From: Colletotrichum lupini
Taxonomy: Eukaryota; Ascomycota; Sordariomycetes; Glomerellales; Glomerellaceae
Assembly: GCF_023278565.1 (NCBI RefSeq)
Contig: NC_064673.1
Location: forward strand, 2,666,001 to 2,730,000
Direction: 5' to 3'
DNA: 64,000 nucleotides
Shown: positions 48,676-57,602 of the stretch, piece by piece
Position numbering within the stretch: the first letter of the stretch is position 1
Layout: each line of letters starts with the position of its first letter
Made by a program: the position numbers and the translations under genes
The notes under the pieces: model-generated
What the model saw: the letters and a program-made list of their open reading frames with translations, nothing else
Told to the model about the DNA's origin: nothing
The model's database searches: none

Positions 48676-49508
48676 ATGGCTTTGCCTCTCCCCTCGGGTC
48701 TCGTACCCACCGAAGTGGCTTTTCTGTGCGAGATGGAGCTCGTCACAATCGTCCCACGTCAGCGGCTAGAAAGCATCGATCTTCTCAGCGTAAGAACGGA
48801 GCAGCCCCTTCTACTTTACCCCGCGACGCGTCGCGGGTAGATCCTTCTGCTAACTCTCGATGCTTTTCCCAGGGTGCAACTCCAGCCTTGCGACCCCCGG
48901 CACGTGTCGACTTGCCTCTTTGGCTGGCACTCCTCCTCAAGAAGCAACGACGAGCAAACATCGTTCCACCTCAGTGGCTCCATCCAACCTCCCTCGCCAA
49001 GATCGTACATCAAGAAACGACACTCAACCCCGATGCCTTCTCTGCTCCCCCGCCACCCCCTGCGCGCGGCGATGCAAGAGGCAATGCCCGTCGACTAGGC
49101 GCGACCCTCGACGAAACCCTGTCACCACCGTTCCTGCCCTCATGTACAGCCGACGCGCCCCCGAATGCGCTCCCCTACCACTGGTTCGAGCTCGCCGAGG
49201 TCCTGCTGGCACACGCATCCGACGATATACCATCAACTTCCGAGGTAAGGTCTCTCCTCAAGGACCTTCAGGAGGTGCGATCTGCCAAGATGCGCAAGAG
49301 TACACAGGACCTGTCCGACGGTGTAGGCGGCGTCATGAGTTTACGGGGAGTTGGAGCGATGGAGCTGGCTGAGAGCCGCGGCTTCTTCCTGGGCGTCATA
49401 GAGGGCGTGCGGAAGATTGGCGCTAGCGCGGAAGCCAGTAGGCGTGAGGAAGAGGAGGAACGAGGCAGTGGGGACGGCGATTATGACGAAGACGAAGATA
49501 TGCTATGA
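48676..49508 (+). CDS. psf2: DNA replication complex GINS subunit Psf2
   Basis: Subunit of the GINS complex, part of the CMG replicative helicase at nuclear replication forks. Two exons, 48676-48789 and 48873-49508, give 249 aa; the 83 nt intron has a GTAAGA donor, a CTAAC branch site and a CCCAG acceptor. Exon 1 encodes the conserved Psf2 N terminus ([20 protein letters not shown], then [15 protein letters not shown]). Exon 2 continues with [20 protein letters not shown] and the helical [33 protein letters not shown] and [15 protein letters not shown]. The C-terminal tail is acidic, as in fungal relatives. A proline-rich loop near residue 85 looks slightly expanded. Its 3' end converges on the acidic protein gene, 374 bp away. 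Confidence 0.93.
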
Positions 49509-49882
49509 TACCCAGCGTTTCCAACGCCAATACAACAAAGAAAAGTTGCGCGCGTACGCGGATTGCTTCTACCACGTCCATCATACGAACTGGACATGGG
49601 GAGAAATCATTTTGGTCCAAGCTATGCTGATTACCCTATTGCCTCAAGAAATCCGCTCCTGATCCTGTCATCAGCCCCTCAAAGGACACCCGTCCACGAG
49701 CCCGGCAAGCACTCTTGATAGAGGAGGAATCACCAGGTGGTAAGGTACGCGTGCATGATCCAAATTCTTGCTAGCTCAGTAATGCTTCAGTAGGGCAATG
49801 TCAATTCGAACAAAATCTACGGCTCTAAAGATCATACCAATCAAACATCTTATTGCATGTCTAAATCTCCTTCACGTTCCCC

Positions 49883-51865
49883 TTATAACAGTCTCGTCTT
49901 CTTCGCAGGCTTCTCTACTATGTTGTCAAGCAAGCTGCTTGGCCTCTTGGCTGTTGCCCGCTTATCTGAAGTCTTAGGTTGTGACCCCCGGGGGCTTGGG
50001 TAAGGGCATATCTGGCGATATTGGGCCCGAGGGAACTTTTTTCTCACTGTCGGCACCGCAGCCTTGCCCATGTCCTCCCTTTGTCGCTTCTTTGGCCTGG
50101 CTTCATCGTCTGCGGTGTGATCTTCAGGTCTTCCTCTCTTCCCAGTGGCATTCTTCGTCTTCGTTGCCGCAGAGCCATGTCCGCCTCCCGTTGCTGAGCC
50201 CTTGTTGTTGCCACTGGACTGTCCGTTCTTTCTTCCCTGAGCTGTAGAGCCTTGCCCGCCACTGGAGCCTGATGGCTGCTGCTGCCCCCCGGCAGATGGG
50301 CCCGGAGAGTGACTGGGCGAACGATCGTTCAGAGGGAAGACCGGTGAGACACCGCCCGGCGAGGACTGCCTCGAAAGATCTGACTCGCTGCCTTGTCCGC
50401 GGCCCATTTCAGGCTGACCCTCGGTTTCGTCGGGGTCGAACATCGTGTAGTCGGGGAGGTGGTCCTCAGAATCATCGTCGTCATCCTCATTGTTCTCATA
50501 GTCACCTCCGACGCTGCCACTTTGGGTATCATAACGGTCGTCGCCGTCATCCTCGCTTCCATCATACTCTCCCCTCCAGTCGGGATCTCCGCCAACCGAG
50601 CTTGGATAGTCCTCCAAGTTGAGAGTATCATCTCCATTGTTGAAGGTCTGGTCTGGGTCAGGCCTCTCATCAACTAACATTTCTGTTTCATCATCGCTGC
50701 CATAGTGGACGATAGTGGGTTGATGCGGTTCATCGTCTTGTTGAGAGTCTTCGCTCCGTGGCTCACGGGGAACCTCGCTACTCTCCGATTCTTCGCTGCC
50801 TACTTGAATCGGGTCCTCGTTCTTCGACCCCTTTCTCTCTTGAGGTGTCTTTGAGGGGGTGGACATTTGCTCAGAGTCTCCTCCGACCGACCCGGGAGTT
50901 GATCTTCTCGACGGCGTGGCTTCGTCTGGTGTGCCTTGGTCGCTATCCTGTGGATCCTCTGGGTCACTGCCTTCACTTCTTTGAGAGTTGTCGGTCTGCT
51001 CGTCATTGTCGTCACGGCTGGCGTCATCTTCGGGCTCTTCGGGCTCGGAGCTCTCTTCAGGCGCTTCGGGATCGCTGTCGGATTCGTCTGCAGATGGACC
51101 AACGGGAGAGTCCGAACCATTGCTGTCTTGGCTCTCTGCAACTGGTGACGTTTGTGGTTTTGTTGCTTTTATATTGATCTTGATTTTTGTTGGTCTTCCA
51201 TTCGGAAGGGGCGTTCTCGTAGGACGTTTTGGCGGCGTGGGATCCGATGACGGACCTGCAGTATCATCACCAGATTCATTATCTGATTCCGTCTCAGGTT
51301 CCTCGACAGATTCGTCGCCTGACCCAGCCTCAGGTTCATCGCCAGATTCATCGCCTGACCCAGCCTGAGATTCTTCTTCAGATTCATCACCTGACTCAAC
51401 CTCAGGTTCTTCACCAGATTCGTTGTTAGGTTCATCGCCAGATTCACCGCCAGATCCATCATCAGGTTTGGTCCCAGGCTCACCACCGGCCCCGTCATCA
51501 GATTCATCTCCAGAGTCAGCATCATGGGGAGAAGGCATTGGTGGCAGGACAGGAGCAGTGGGCGGCGGCGGCGGCGGCGGCGGCGGCGGAGCAGGTGGTC
51601 CAGGAGGCGGCGGGGGAGGCGGCGGACCAGTTGGTGCAGCAGGAGGCGCCGCCGTCTGCTGTCCCCCTCGACGCTGGCGCACCGGGCGCACTAAAACATG
51701 GTTGCCTTGAGCATCGTACGCCTCTCCTCTATTGGTGAGTCCTTGCCAGAGGTTGGGCTGCTGTTGTTGATTCCGAGTCTGTCCACGAGTCTGTCGAGGA
51801 GTATATCCTGCAGGGGGAACCCAGGACTTCGGAGGGGCGGTGCCTTTGCCTTTCCTGGGGGGCAT
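49883..51865 (-). CDS. Large acidic, proline-rich low-complexity protein
   Basis: Single-exon frame of 660 aa with no domain I recognise. The N terminus is basic (MPPRKGKGTAPPKSWVPPAG). Residues 80-107 are nearly pure proline. Residues 117-200 are acidic imperfect repeats of the SGDESxxEP type. A long Ser/Glu/Asp-rich middle follows, then Gly/Ser/Gln, and a basic tail (about 590-660) with PKKRQRED and KRGRPEDH-like patches that could be nuclear signals. Predicted largely disordered. The unbroken frame of this length and its start just after an upstream non-coding gap make it likely real. The GC-rich repeats could make it length-variable between strains. Possible chromatin or RNA-associated protein by composition only. 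Confidence 0.72.
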   Translation of the reverse strand: MPPRKGKGTAPPKSWVPPAGYTPRQTRGQTRNQQQQPNLWQGLTNRGEAYDAQGNHVLVRPVRQRRGGQQTAAPPAAPTGPPPPPPPPGPPAPPPPPPPPPPTAPVLPPMPSPHDADSGDESDDGAGGEPGTKPDDGSGGESGDEPNNESGEEPEVESGDESEEESQAGSGDESGDEPEAGSGDESVEEPETESDNESGDDTAGPSSDPTPPKRPTRTPLPNGRPTKIKINIKATKPQTSPVAESQDSNGSDSPVGPSADESDSDPEAPEESSEPEEPEDDASRDDNDEQTDNSQRSEGSDPEDPQDSDQGTPDEATPSRRSTPGSVGGDSEQMSTPSKTPQERKGSKNEDPIQVGSEESESSEVPREPRSEDSQQDDEPHQPTIVHYGSDDETEMLVDERPDPDQTFNNGDDTLNLEDYPSSVGGDPDWRGEYDGSEDDGDDRYDTQSGSVGGDYENNEDDDDDSEDHLPDYTMFDPDETEGQPEMGRGQGSESDLSRQSSPGGVSPVFPLNDRSPSHSPGPSAGGQQQPSGSSGGQGSTAQGRKNGQSSGNNKGSATGGGHGSAATKTKNATGKRGRPEDHTADDEARPKKRQREDMGKAAVPTVRKKFPRAQYRQICPYPSPRGSQPKTSDKRATAKRPSSLLDNIVEKPAKKTRLL

Positions 51866-52630
51866 CTTGTTGGGTGCTAATGTACGTCAGCGCCGAAGCG
51901 TAAGTAATGGATGGAGATTGTACGCGAAAGGGGAGGAAGATTCTATTGAATTCAATTGGAGGTTGAAACTGGTGTTGGAAATTTGATTGGAAACTTGGTT
52001 GAAGATGCAACGAGGCCTGGGTGAGTTGTTTGATTTAGGTGGATGGAATGTGCTGGTGATGGGTTCTTGTGAGTCGAATATACGGCATCTTCTCCAGAAT
52101 ACCGAAGTCATACATATACCAAAGTCAAGGCTCTCGGTCAGTCTTGTCGGCCATTGTGCTATTACTTCAATTCTTTCGGCTTTCATGTTTTCTGAGTCTT
52201 TGACAGGTGACCTGTCTTGTCTTGCTCACAAGGTTCTTTGAGTCTTGTGTCTTTCATGCGTTTGTCTGGACTTGGGCAGCATTGTTGCTAAGCAAAAGTC
52301 AGGCGAGATCAATGGTCTTTCATCATATGACAATGAAAACAACAGATGTTCGCTCAGACGTAGTGGCTGTCTGGGTGCCTTCAGTAAGTCTACTTCAATT
52401 GACTTGATTGCTTATGATTCCCTGGCGCGTCATGAGATGTGATTGACGGTTCTCGGCTGAGTCAATTCGTCCAAGTTGACAACACAGCCCGGCCTCACGA
52501 CTTAGAATAGATGTTGTAGGTCTTCGAGCAGGTCTTCGACACCAATCCATTCAGGTAAAAATGTCATTTGAGAATCAATATGAAGGGTTTTCTAGAAGGC
52601 TCATGATCCTATGCTAATACAACCTCATAC
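51866..52630. other. Intergenic region, nothing recognised
   Basis: It lies between the start of the acidic-protein gene and the stop of the DUF1445 gene, both on the minus strand. Only short frames are present. It presumably holds the promoter of the former and the 3' end of the latter. Confidence 0.5.
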
Positions 52631-53524
52631 CTATGAGACGGGAAAGATTTCATCTTCTCTTACATCCATGATGACCATATGCCCAGGCGCATGCCCCATT
52701 ACCGTACCCTTGATATCGGCTCTCATCACAGCCTCTTGTGGCGTGACCCCGCACCCCCAGAAGACGGGCACATACTCCTCATCGTCATGCCCGAACACAG
52801 TTTTTCCGTCCATCTGCAGCGCTGGATCGCCCCAGTGAGGCTTCGTGATATCCGTTACCCCGATCCTCTCCGCCCCATCCCATCCCCACGCGATCGGCTC
52901 CCCATGTGTCGCCACAAAAGGCCTGGTGATATCTCTCACTTTCTCAATCTCCGACACCTTGTACGGCCTCATGGAAACTACATATGTTGCCCCCTTGAAG
53001 ACACCGGCTGCGCAGAGTGGGATGTTGGTGCGATACATGGGCACGTTGCGGTCATGCGTCATGTGTCGCGGCGTGAGTCCAGACTCGTTGAGAGCCCTCT
53101 CGAAGCTGAAAGAGCATCCGATCAAGAAGCCTACGTGGTCACCATCAAGCCACTTGTCTTCCACGTTTACTGGTTCCCAAACGCCGTTGACTGGGACGTG
53201 CTTGCTATCCACATAGACACGGTATCGTGGCGAGTCGTGGCGTAGGTCAATGTTTGTGGCCACGGGTAGGATCTTCTCGCCGTCTGGTGATCTGACATAG
53301 GACTTGAGCTTATCGAAGTCTCCTGGACTTGATGACTCTGCTAAGAGGGGGCAAGGTACTGGGTTGCGGTGGCAGAGAAGACGGAAGTCATCGGCGTAGC
53401 GTCGTGGAAGAACGATGAGGTTCGCTTGGAGATACGTCGGGGCTTGACCGGCTGTGGTTGAGGTGAAGGTACCGGAGCGGCACGCTAGTCGAGCATCCTC
53501 GCCCGTCTTGTAGATAGTAGCCAT
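52631..53524 (-). CDS. DUF1445 / YcsI-family protein (putative hydro-lyase, D-glutamate cyclase-like)
   Basis: Intronless gene, 297 aa, matching the DUF1445 (UPF0317, YcsI) family over its whole length. Conserved blocks seen are GQAPTYLQANLIVLPRRYA near the N terminus, FCQ-equivalent FRLLCHRNPVPCPLL, DHVGFLIGCSFSFE, NVPMYRTNIPLC, and the C-terminal EEYVPVFWGCGVTPQEAV and ITKPHWGDPA. The length equals that of bacterial family members. The vertebrate relative, fused to a second domain, is a mitochondrial D-glutamate cyclase; for single-domain fungal forms the reaction is unproven. No signal peptide or membrane segment is evident. The start at 53524 gives the usual MATIYKTGEDARLACR beginning. 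Confidence 0.9.
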   Translation of the reverse strand: MATIYKTGEDARLACRSGTFTSTTAGQAPTYLQANLIVLPRRYADDFRLLCHRNPVPCPLLAESSSPGDFDKLKSYVRSPDGEKILPVATNIDLRHDSPRYRVYVDSKHVPVNGVWEPVNVEDKWLDGDHVGFLIGCSFSFERALNESGLTPRHMTHDRNVPMYRTNIPLCAAGVFKGATYVVSMRPYKVSEIEKVRDITRPFVATHGEPIAWGWDGAERIGVTDITKPHWGDPALQMDGKTVFGHDDEEYVPVFWGCGVTPQEAVMRADIKGTVMGHAPGHMVIMDVREDEIFPVS

Positions 53525-54073
53525 GGCTGATGTTATGAGGGGATTGCGGAAGAGTTGGATCTTCCTTCAAGTGCGATATCAAGAGGACCTATGGTGAGGT
53601 TTAGTAGCAATCTCATGGAGCAACAATCGGCTTAAGTTGTATCACCAAACTGATAAGACGAACATCTACACCAACTGATTGACGGGCCCAAGCGCGCATA
53701 CGCCGACCATTTTACTTATCAACCGGCGTGTCGGTGACCCACTCCGATCTCCGAACGCAAGCCGGCATCGGCCTTCTTCTCCGAAGGGAACTCACAGAAT
53801 CTGCATTCGCATATTAGCAGCATTCATGATATGAGAGAGTTTCAACATAACCATTCGGTCATATGCTATATGTTACAATCTAGATATACGAGGCTGCGAG
53901 AAAGGTTGCTTTATCTCACTTTTGATCACTGACCTTAACCCTCTTCCCCAGATTTCGGGGCCTCGGACGCTGGGGCCGGGGACCCACGCCGACTCCCGAG
54001 ACATCCCCGCCCCCATCATCACCTTTCGCTTCCGTCATCACCTCCATCGAAGGCACCGGGGCATCCTCATTCC
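53525..54073. other. Intergenic region
   Basis: Normal GC, no frame of note. It contains the promoter of the DUF1445 gene and the 3' flank of the aldo-keto reductase, which share the minus strand. Confidence 0.5.
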
Positions 54074-55252
54074 TCAGAGAGCAGGCGAATCAGAATAGTT
54101 GCCAAACGCCGCACCTCGATCACCCTGCACATCCTTAGCATCAACCAAAGCCCTCAGCTCCCTCTCCTCCTCCTTGCCCAACACAACCTTCAAAGCCTCC
54201 ATATTCTCCTCCAAGTACTGAATCTTCTTCGTCCCCGGGATCGGCACCACATCCTCGCCCTGCGCAAGCAGCCAAGCAAGCGTAAGCTGCCCTGCAGAGC
54301 AGCCGTGCTTCTCGCGCCCGACGGCGGCAAACTCCTCCACGAGCTGCGTGTTCTTTTTGAAATTGTCGCCCGTGTACCGCGGCAGCTGGCAGCGGAAGTC
54401 GCCCTCCTCAAAGTCGTCCACCGACTTGTAGCGGCCTGTCATGATGCCACGGCCGAGCGGCGAGTAGGCAAAGGTCGTGACGCCGAGTTCGCGGCATGTC
54501 TTGAGCAGGTCTGTGCCGGCGGGACCTTCGATCTCGAGGGACCAGGGGTTGTATTCTACCTGCACGGCTGAGATGGGGTGGATGGCGTAGGCGCGGCGGA
54601 GGGTGGTTGAAGAGCACTCAGAGATGCCAAAGGCCTTCACCTTGCCCTCGCTTCGCGTAAGTTGTCAGCAATCTGGAGCTGCTGGGACATGACGTTTAGT
54701 TACTGTCCAATCTCACACTCACTTCTTCAGCTCAACCATCTCCTCAATCGTCTTCTCGATGGGCGTGGCCCCATCCAGGCGGTGGATGTAATACAAATCA
54801 ATCCTCTCGATGCCTAATCTCTTCAAGCTGCGCACGCACGCCTCGCGGCAGTACTCAGGCGAGCTATCAATCCTGATGCTAAAGGTCCCGTCGTTCCTGA
54901 TCTCCCCGCGCAAGCCAAATTTGGTCGCCAGGAGATGTAGGCGCGGCGCTCGGCGTGCAGCGCGAACCACTTGCCAATGAGGTCCTCGTTGTCGCCGTGG
55001 GCGTCGGCCGTGTCCCAGTTCGTGGCGCCGAGCTCCCAGACGCGATCGAGGAATGCGAGACGCTCTTCGTCGGATCTGTGGAAGTATTGGAGTTAGTCCG
55101 AGATGCCTCTCTTTAACAGCTGGCTGATCAAAGGTCACGAACCCAGGCTTGCCGTAGGCCACGCTGAGGCCCATTAGTCCTACGCCGAGGGCGGTGATCT
55201 CAGGGCCGGTCTTGCCAAGGCGGCGAGTGGAGAGGATTGCTGGAGGTGCCAT
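54074..55252 (-). CDS. Aldo-keto reductase, frameshifted (possible pseudogene)
   Basis: Aldo-keto reductase family (AKR13-like, NADPH-dependent carbonyl reduction), about 346 aa if intact. Exons on the minus strand: 55252-55143, 55075-54723 and 54650-54074, with introns of 67 and 72 nt. Family blocks are LGKTGPEITALGVGLMGLS, WDTADAHGDNEDLIGKW, ATKFG, IDLYYIHRLDG, VKAFGISECS, VEYNPWSLE, FAYSPLGRGIM and the C-terminal IPGTKK. Exon lengths sum to 1,040, one short of a multiple of three, and frame is lost near 54930-54936 between the first two blocks. The catalytic tetrad reads Asp, His, Lys, His: the usual Tyr of DTADxYG is His. Either the gene is decaying or the sequence has an error there. Confidence 0.75.
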
Positions 55253-56204
55253 TTTGAGATCCTCGGCGAAGCTATTTTGATGGTAGGATTGTCGAGTTTG
55301 CATAGTACTTGATCTGACGAGAGGGTTGAGATTACTTCAGAACAAGACCTCTTCACCGTCGAGAGTGAAGGTCGTCTATATAGTCCATGGCTCTCTCGCG
55401 ACAAATTGCTCGCTTGAGTACTCGTCCTTGGCGTCGAGGGAATAACCCCCAGATCCGTAGCTGCACGATCCCTGAGATCGTGAGCTAAATTCCGTAGACA
55501 TGATCTGGTTGCTGGCATCATGCACAGAACTCGATCGCACAACCGCATGTACAAGGACTCCGTCCAGGACTCCGCGTCAAAGGCGGCGACTCGTCCTTAG
55601 TCAAGCGCAACCTTCAACTGCCTCGGCATCAAATTAGATTTGAACGTACTGAGACTAGTCAACGAATCAGCGGCTCAAGTAGACCTTGAAGTAGCAAGTT
55701 TGGTGATGCGGCCGCTTCGGCCGCTCCGTTCTCATAACTCCGGTGACATCTCCCTCGACCAACTTTCTCGTCAATTGGTTCTGTAGGTTGCCGTTGGTGG
55801 GTATCTTCCGACAGAGATTCTCCGAATGAGGCGTTGTTCACGCGCTGCCGAAGTCTGGGTTGCCCTTCAGACTATTGTAAGGCACACAATCATCCTTTGA
55901 TGGAGGGCAGAAAAGCGGCCACCCCAGAAAACCTGGATCGTGATGCTTTGTTCAGCTGGCGCTGACACCATGGTCGAACACCAAAGAGATTCAAGAATAA
56001 CTCTATTAGCTAGATGCTTTGTCGAGTGACGCTTCATAAACACGGGTCGATCTGCAATTCGAACGGCACACATCCCTGCAGCTTGCTCTCTCCAACGACC
56101 TCGTCACATCTGTACGCAAATACCAGGCTCTGTACCAGATCCAAAACCATCTGGCACATCCAAGCAACCCATAATCTCTCAGCGAGACGTCAGGTAAGAT
56201 AACC
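55253..56204. other. Intergenic region between divergent genes
   Basis: About 950 bp between the divergent aldo-keto reductase and membrane-protein genes. Only short overlapping frames. It should hold both promoters. Confidence 0.5.
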
Positions 56205-57065
56205 ATGACAGCCTCAACAAGCCCCTTCTATCTAGCCATCCGCACAATGTGGCCCCCGACCCTCCTCGCCGCAATCTTCACCCTCTTCATCACCCCCCTC
56301 GAAAAGGTCTTCTACCGTGCAGACCTCTCCATCGCATACCACATCTTCGCCGCAGCCTCAATCTACCTCACCCTCATTCTCAACGCCGTCATCGTAATGA
56401 CGCCCCTCAAGACCAATTTCTAAAACATCAAGAAGAACGAACAGGTCTTCTCGCAGATAGGTATCTTTAACCGCTGGCTCGTCGAGGGCTACCTCCACAG
56501 CCTCTTCTTCCTCCCCAATCTCTTCGGCCCTATCATCGTATGCTGGGTACTTTTCGCTGACAATAGATACCTTGACAACCTCGCCCATCTCTACGGCTTC
56601 GTGGTGGGCATGCTGCATGCGCCGCTGCTGCTGAGCCTGGCTGTTCATCTCGTCGTCCACTTTGTCTTCCTCATCCTTCGGTGGGTTGTCGCAAAGACGT
56701 CGTGGCTCGTATGGACGGTCTCGGATTACATGCCCCAACACCCCTGTGAATCAACCCAGAAATTCCTCCTTGCTCTACACGTTTGGCTCGAAGAGCTCCC
56801 CGATGAGACTGCGGCTGCGATCGACCGCAAATTGTTCCGCACTGAGTGGTTCTTCCTTCAGCTGGTCGCCGGCTTCGCTTGTACTAGTTTGGTCTGTATG
56901 CTCTACACCATGATCGTTGACACGTTCCGTTCGTGCTTGCAGCGCCTTGTCGTCCATATCACTGCGGAGGTGCTGTTGCATATCGGAGACTTCATTTTCG
57001 AAGTGGGTCGTTGGATTGAGGGCCTCGTGGTGAGGCATACTATTTGGGAGGATATGAACTTGTGA
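56205..57065 (+). CDS. Multi-pass membrane protein, unknown function
   Basis: Predicted 265 aa from two exons, 56205-56393 and 56457-57065. Read straight through, the frame hits a TAA at about 56421. A 63 nt intron (GTAATG donor, CTCGCAG acceptor) removes it with phase preserved, so I read the gene as intact. About four to five hydrophobic helices are seen: TLLAAIFTLFI, IFAAASIYLTLILNAVI, LFGPIIVCWVLFA, a long APLLLSLAVHLVVHFVFLIL, and FFLQLVAGFACTSLVCMLY. No domain is recognised. Because the intron is a multiple of three and holds a stop, unspliced transcripts would give only a 72 aa protein. It converges on the helicase gene. Confidence 0.7.
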
Positions 57066-57602
57066 GAGTCTGAGTATGCCCGCAGCGTTGTTCACACCAT
57101 GCAACGTTGTCTTCTTTCGCGCTTCTCGTTTCATTCGTAGCTTCTGGTGTGCACACATTTCGCGAGGCCAGAGATCCCAGAAGAATGAACAAAATACTAG
57201 TGTTATTTCAAGCTATCTTAAGCAAATCGTCTGACCTATCCTGGGGTATCAAACGCTAAAAGGACAAGAATGGGGGAACCGGTGGCCACCAAGAGAATAG
57301 GCAAATCCGGTCCAGAATACATGATATGTAAGGATGGCCGTCTATTCTAGCAAAGTAATTGATCCGCGGCCTACTTTTGGCCTTGGTAAATAACATCCTC
57401 GCCTCTCGCTGTCATCATCCAGCATCATCTGCTGAAGCTTCTTTGAATAATCCTTCACAGGATCATGCTATTCCGCGGCGTTGGGTTCAATCGACATAAG
57501 CGTATGGCAGCAATGGACACGCCATGCCAGGTGAGTCTCCGTCTTGACTCTCCATCTTGCCGGTATAAGTTCGAAAGAGGGGATATGGTAGCCTGCACAA
57601 CA
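57066..57602. other. Convergent 3' intergenic region
   Basis: 537 bp between the 3' ends of the membrane-protein and helicase genes. No gene or repeat recognised. Confidence 0.5.

Noticed and set aside
52679..53245. 188-codon plus-strand frame
   Set aside because: Antisense shadow of the DUF1445 gene.
54719..55303. 194-codon minus-strand frame as the real aldo-keto reductase start
   Set aside because: It reads through a 67 nt intron and then runs out of frame with the family sequence until after the frameshift.
56418..56426. TAA as proof that the membrane-protein gene is a pseudogene
   Set aside because: A 63 nt GT-AG intron covers it and joins two hydrophobic segments in frame; splicing is the simpler reading.
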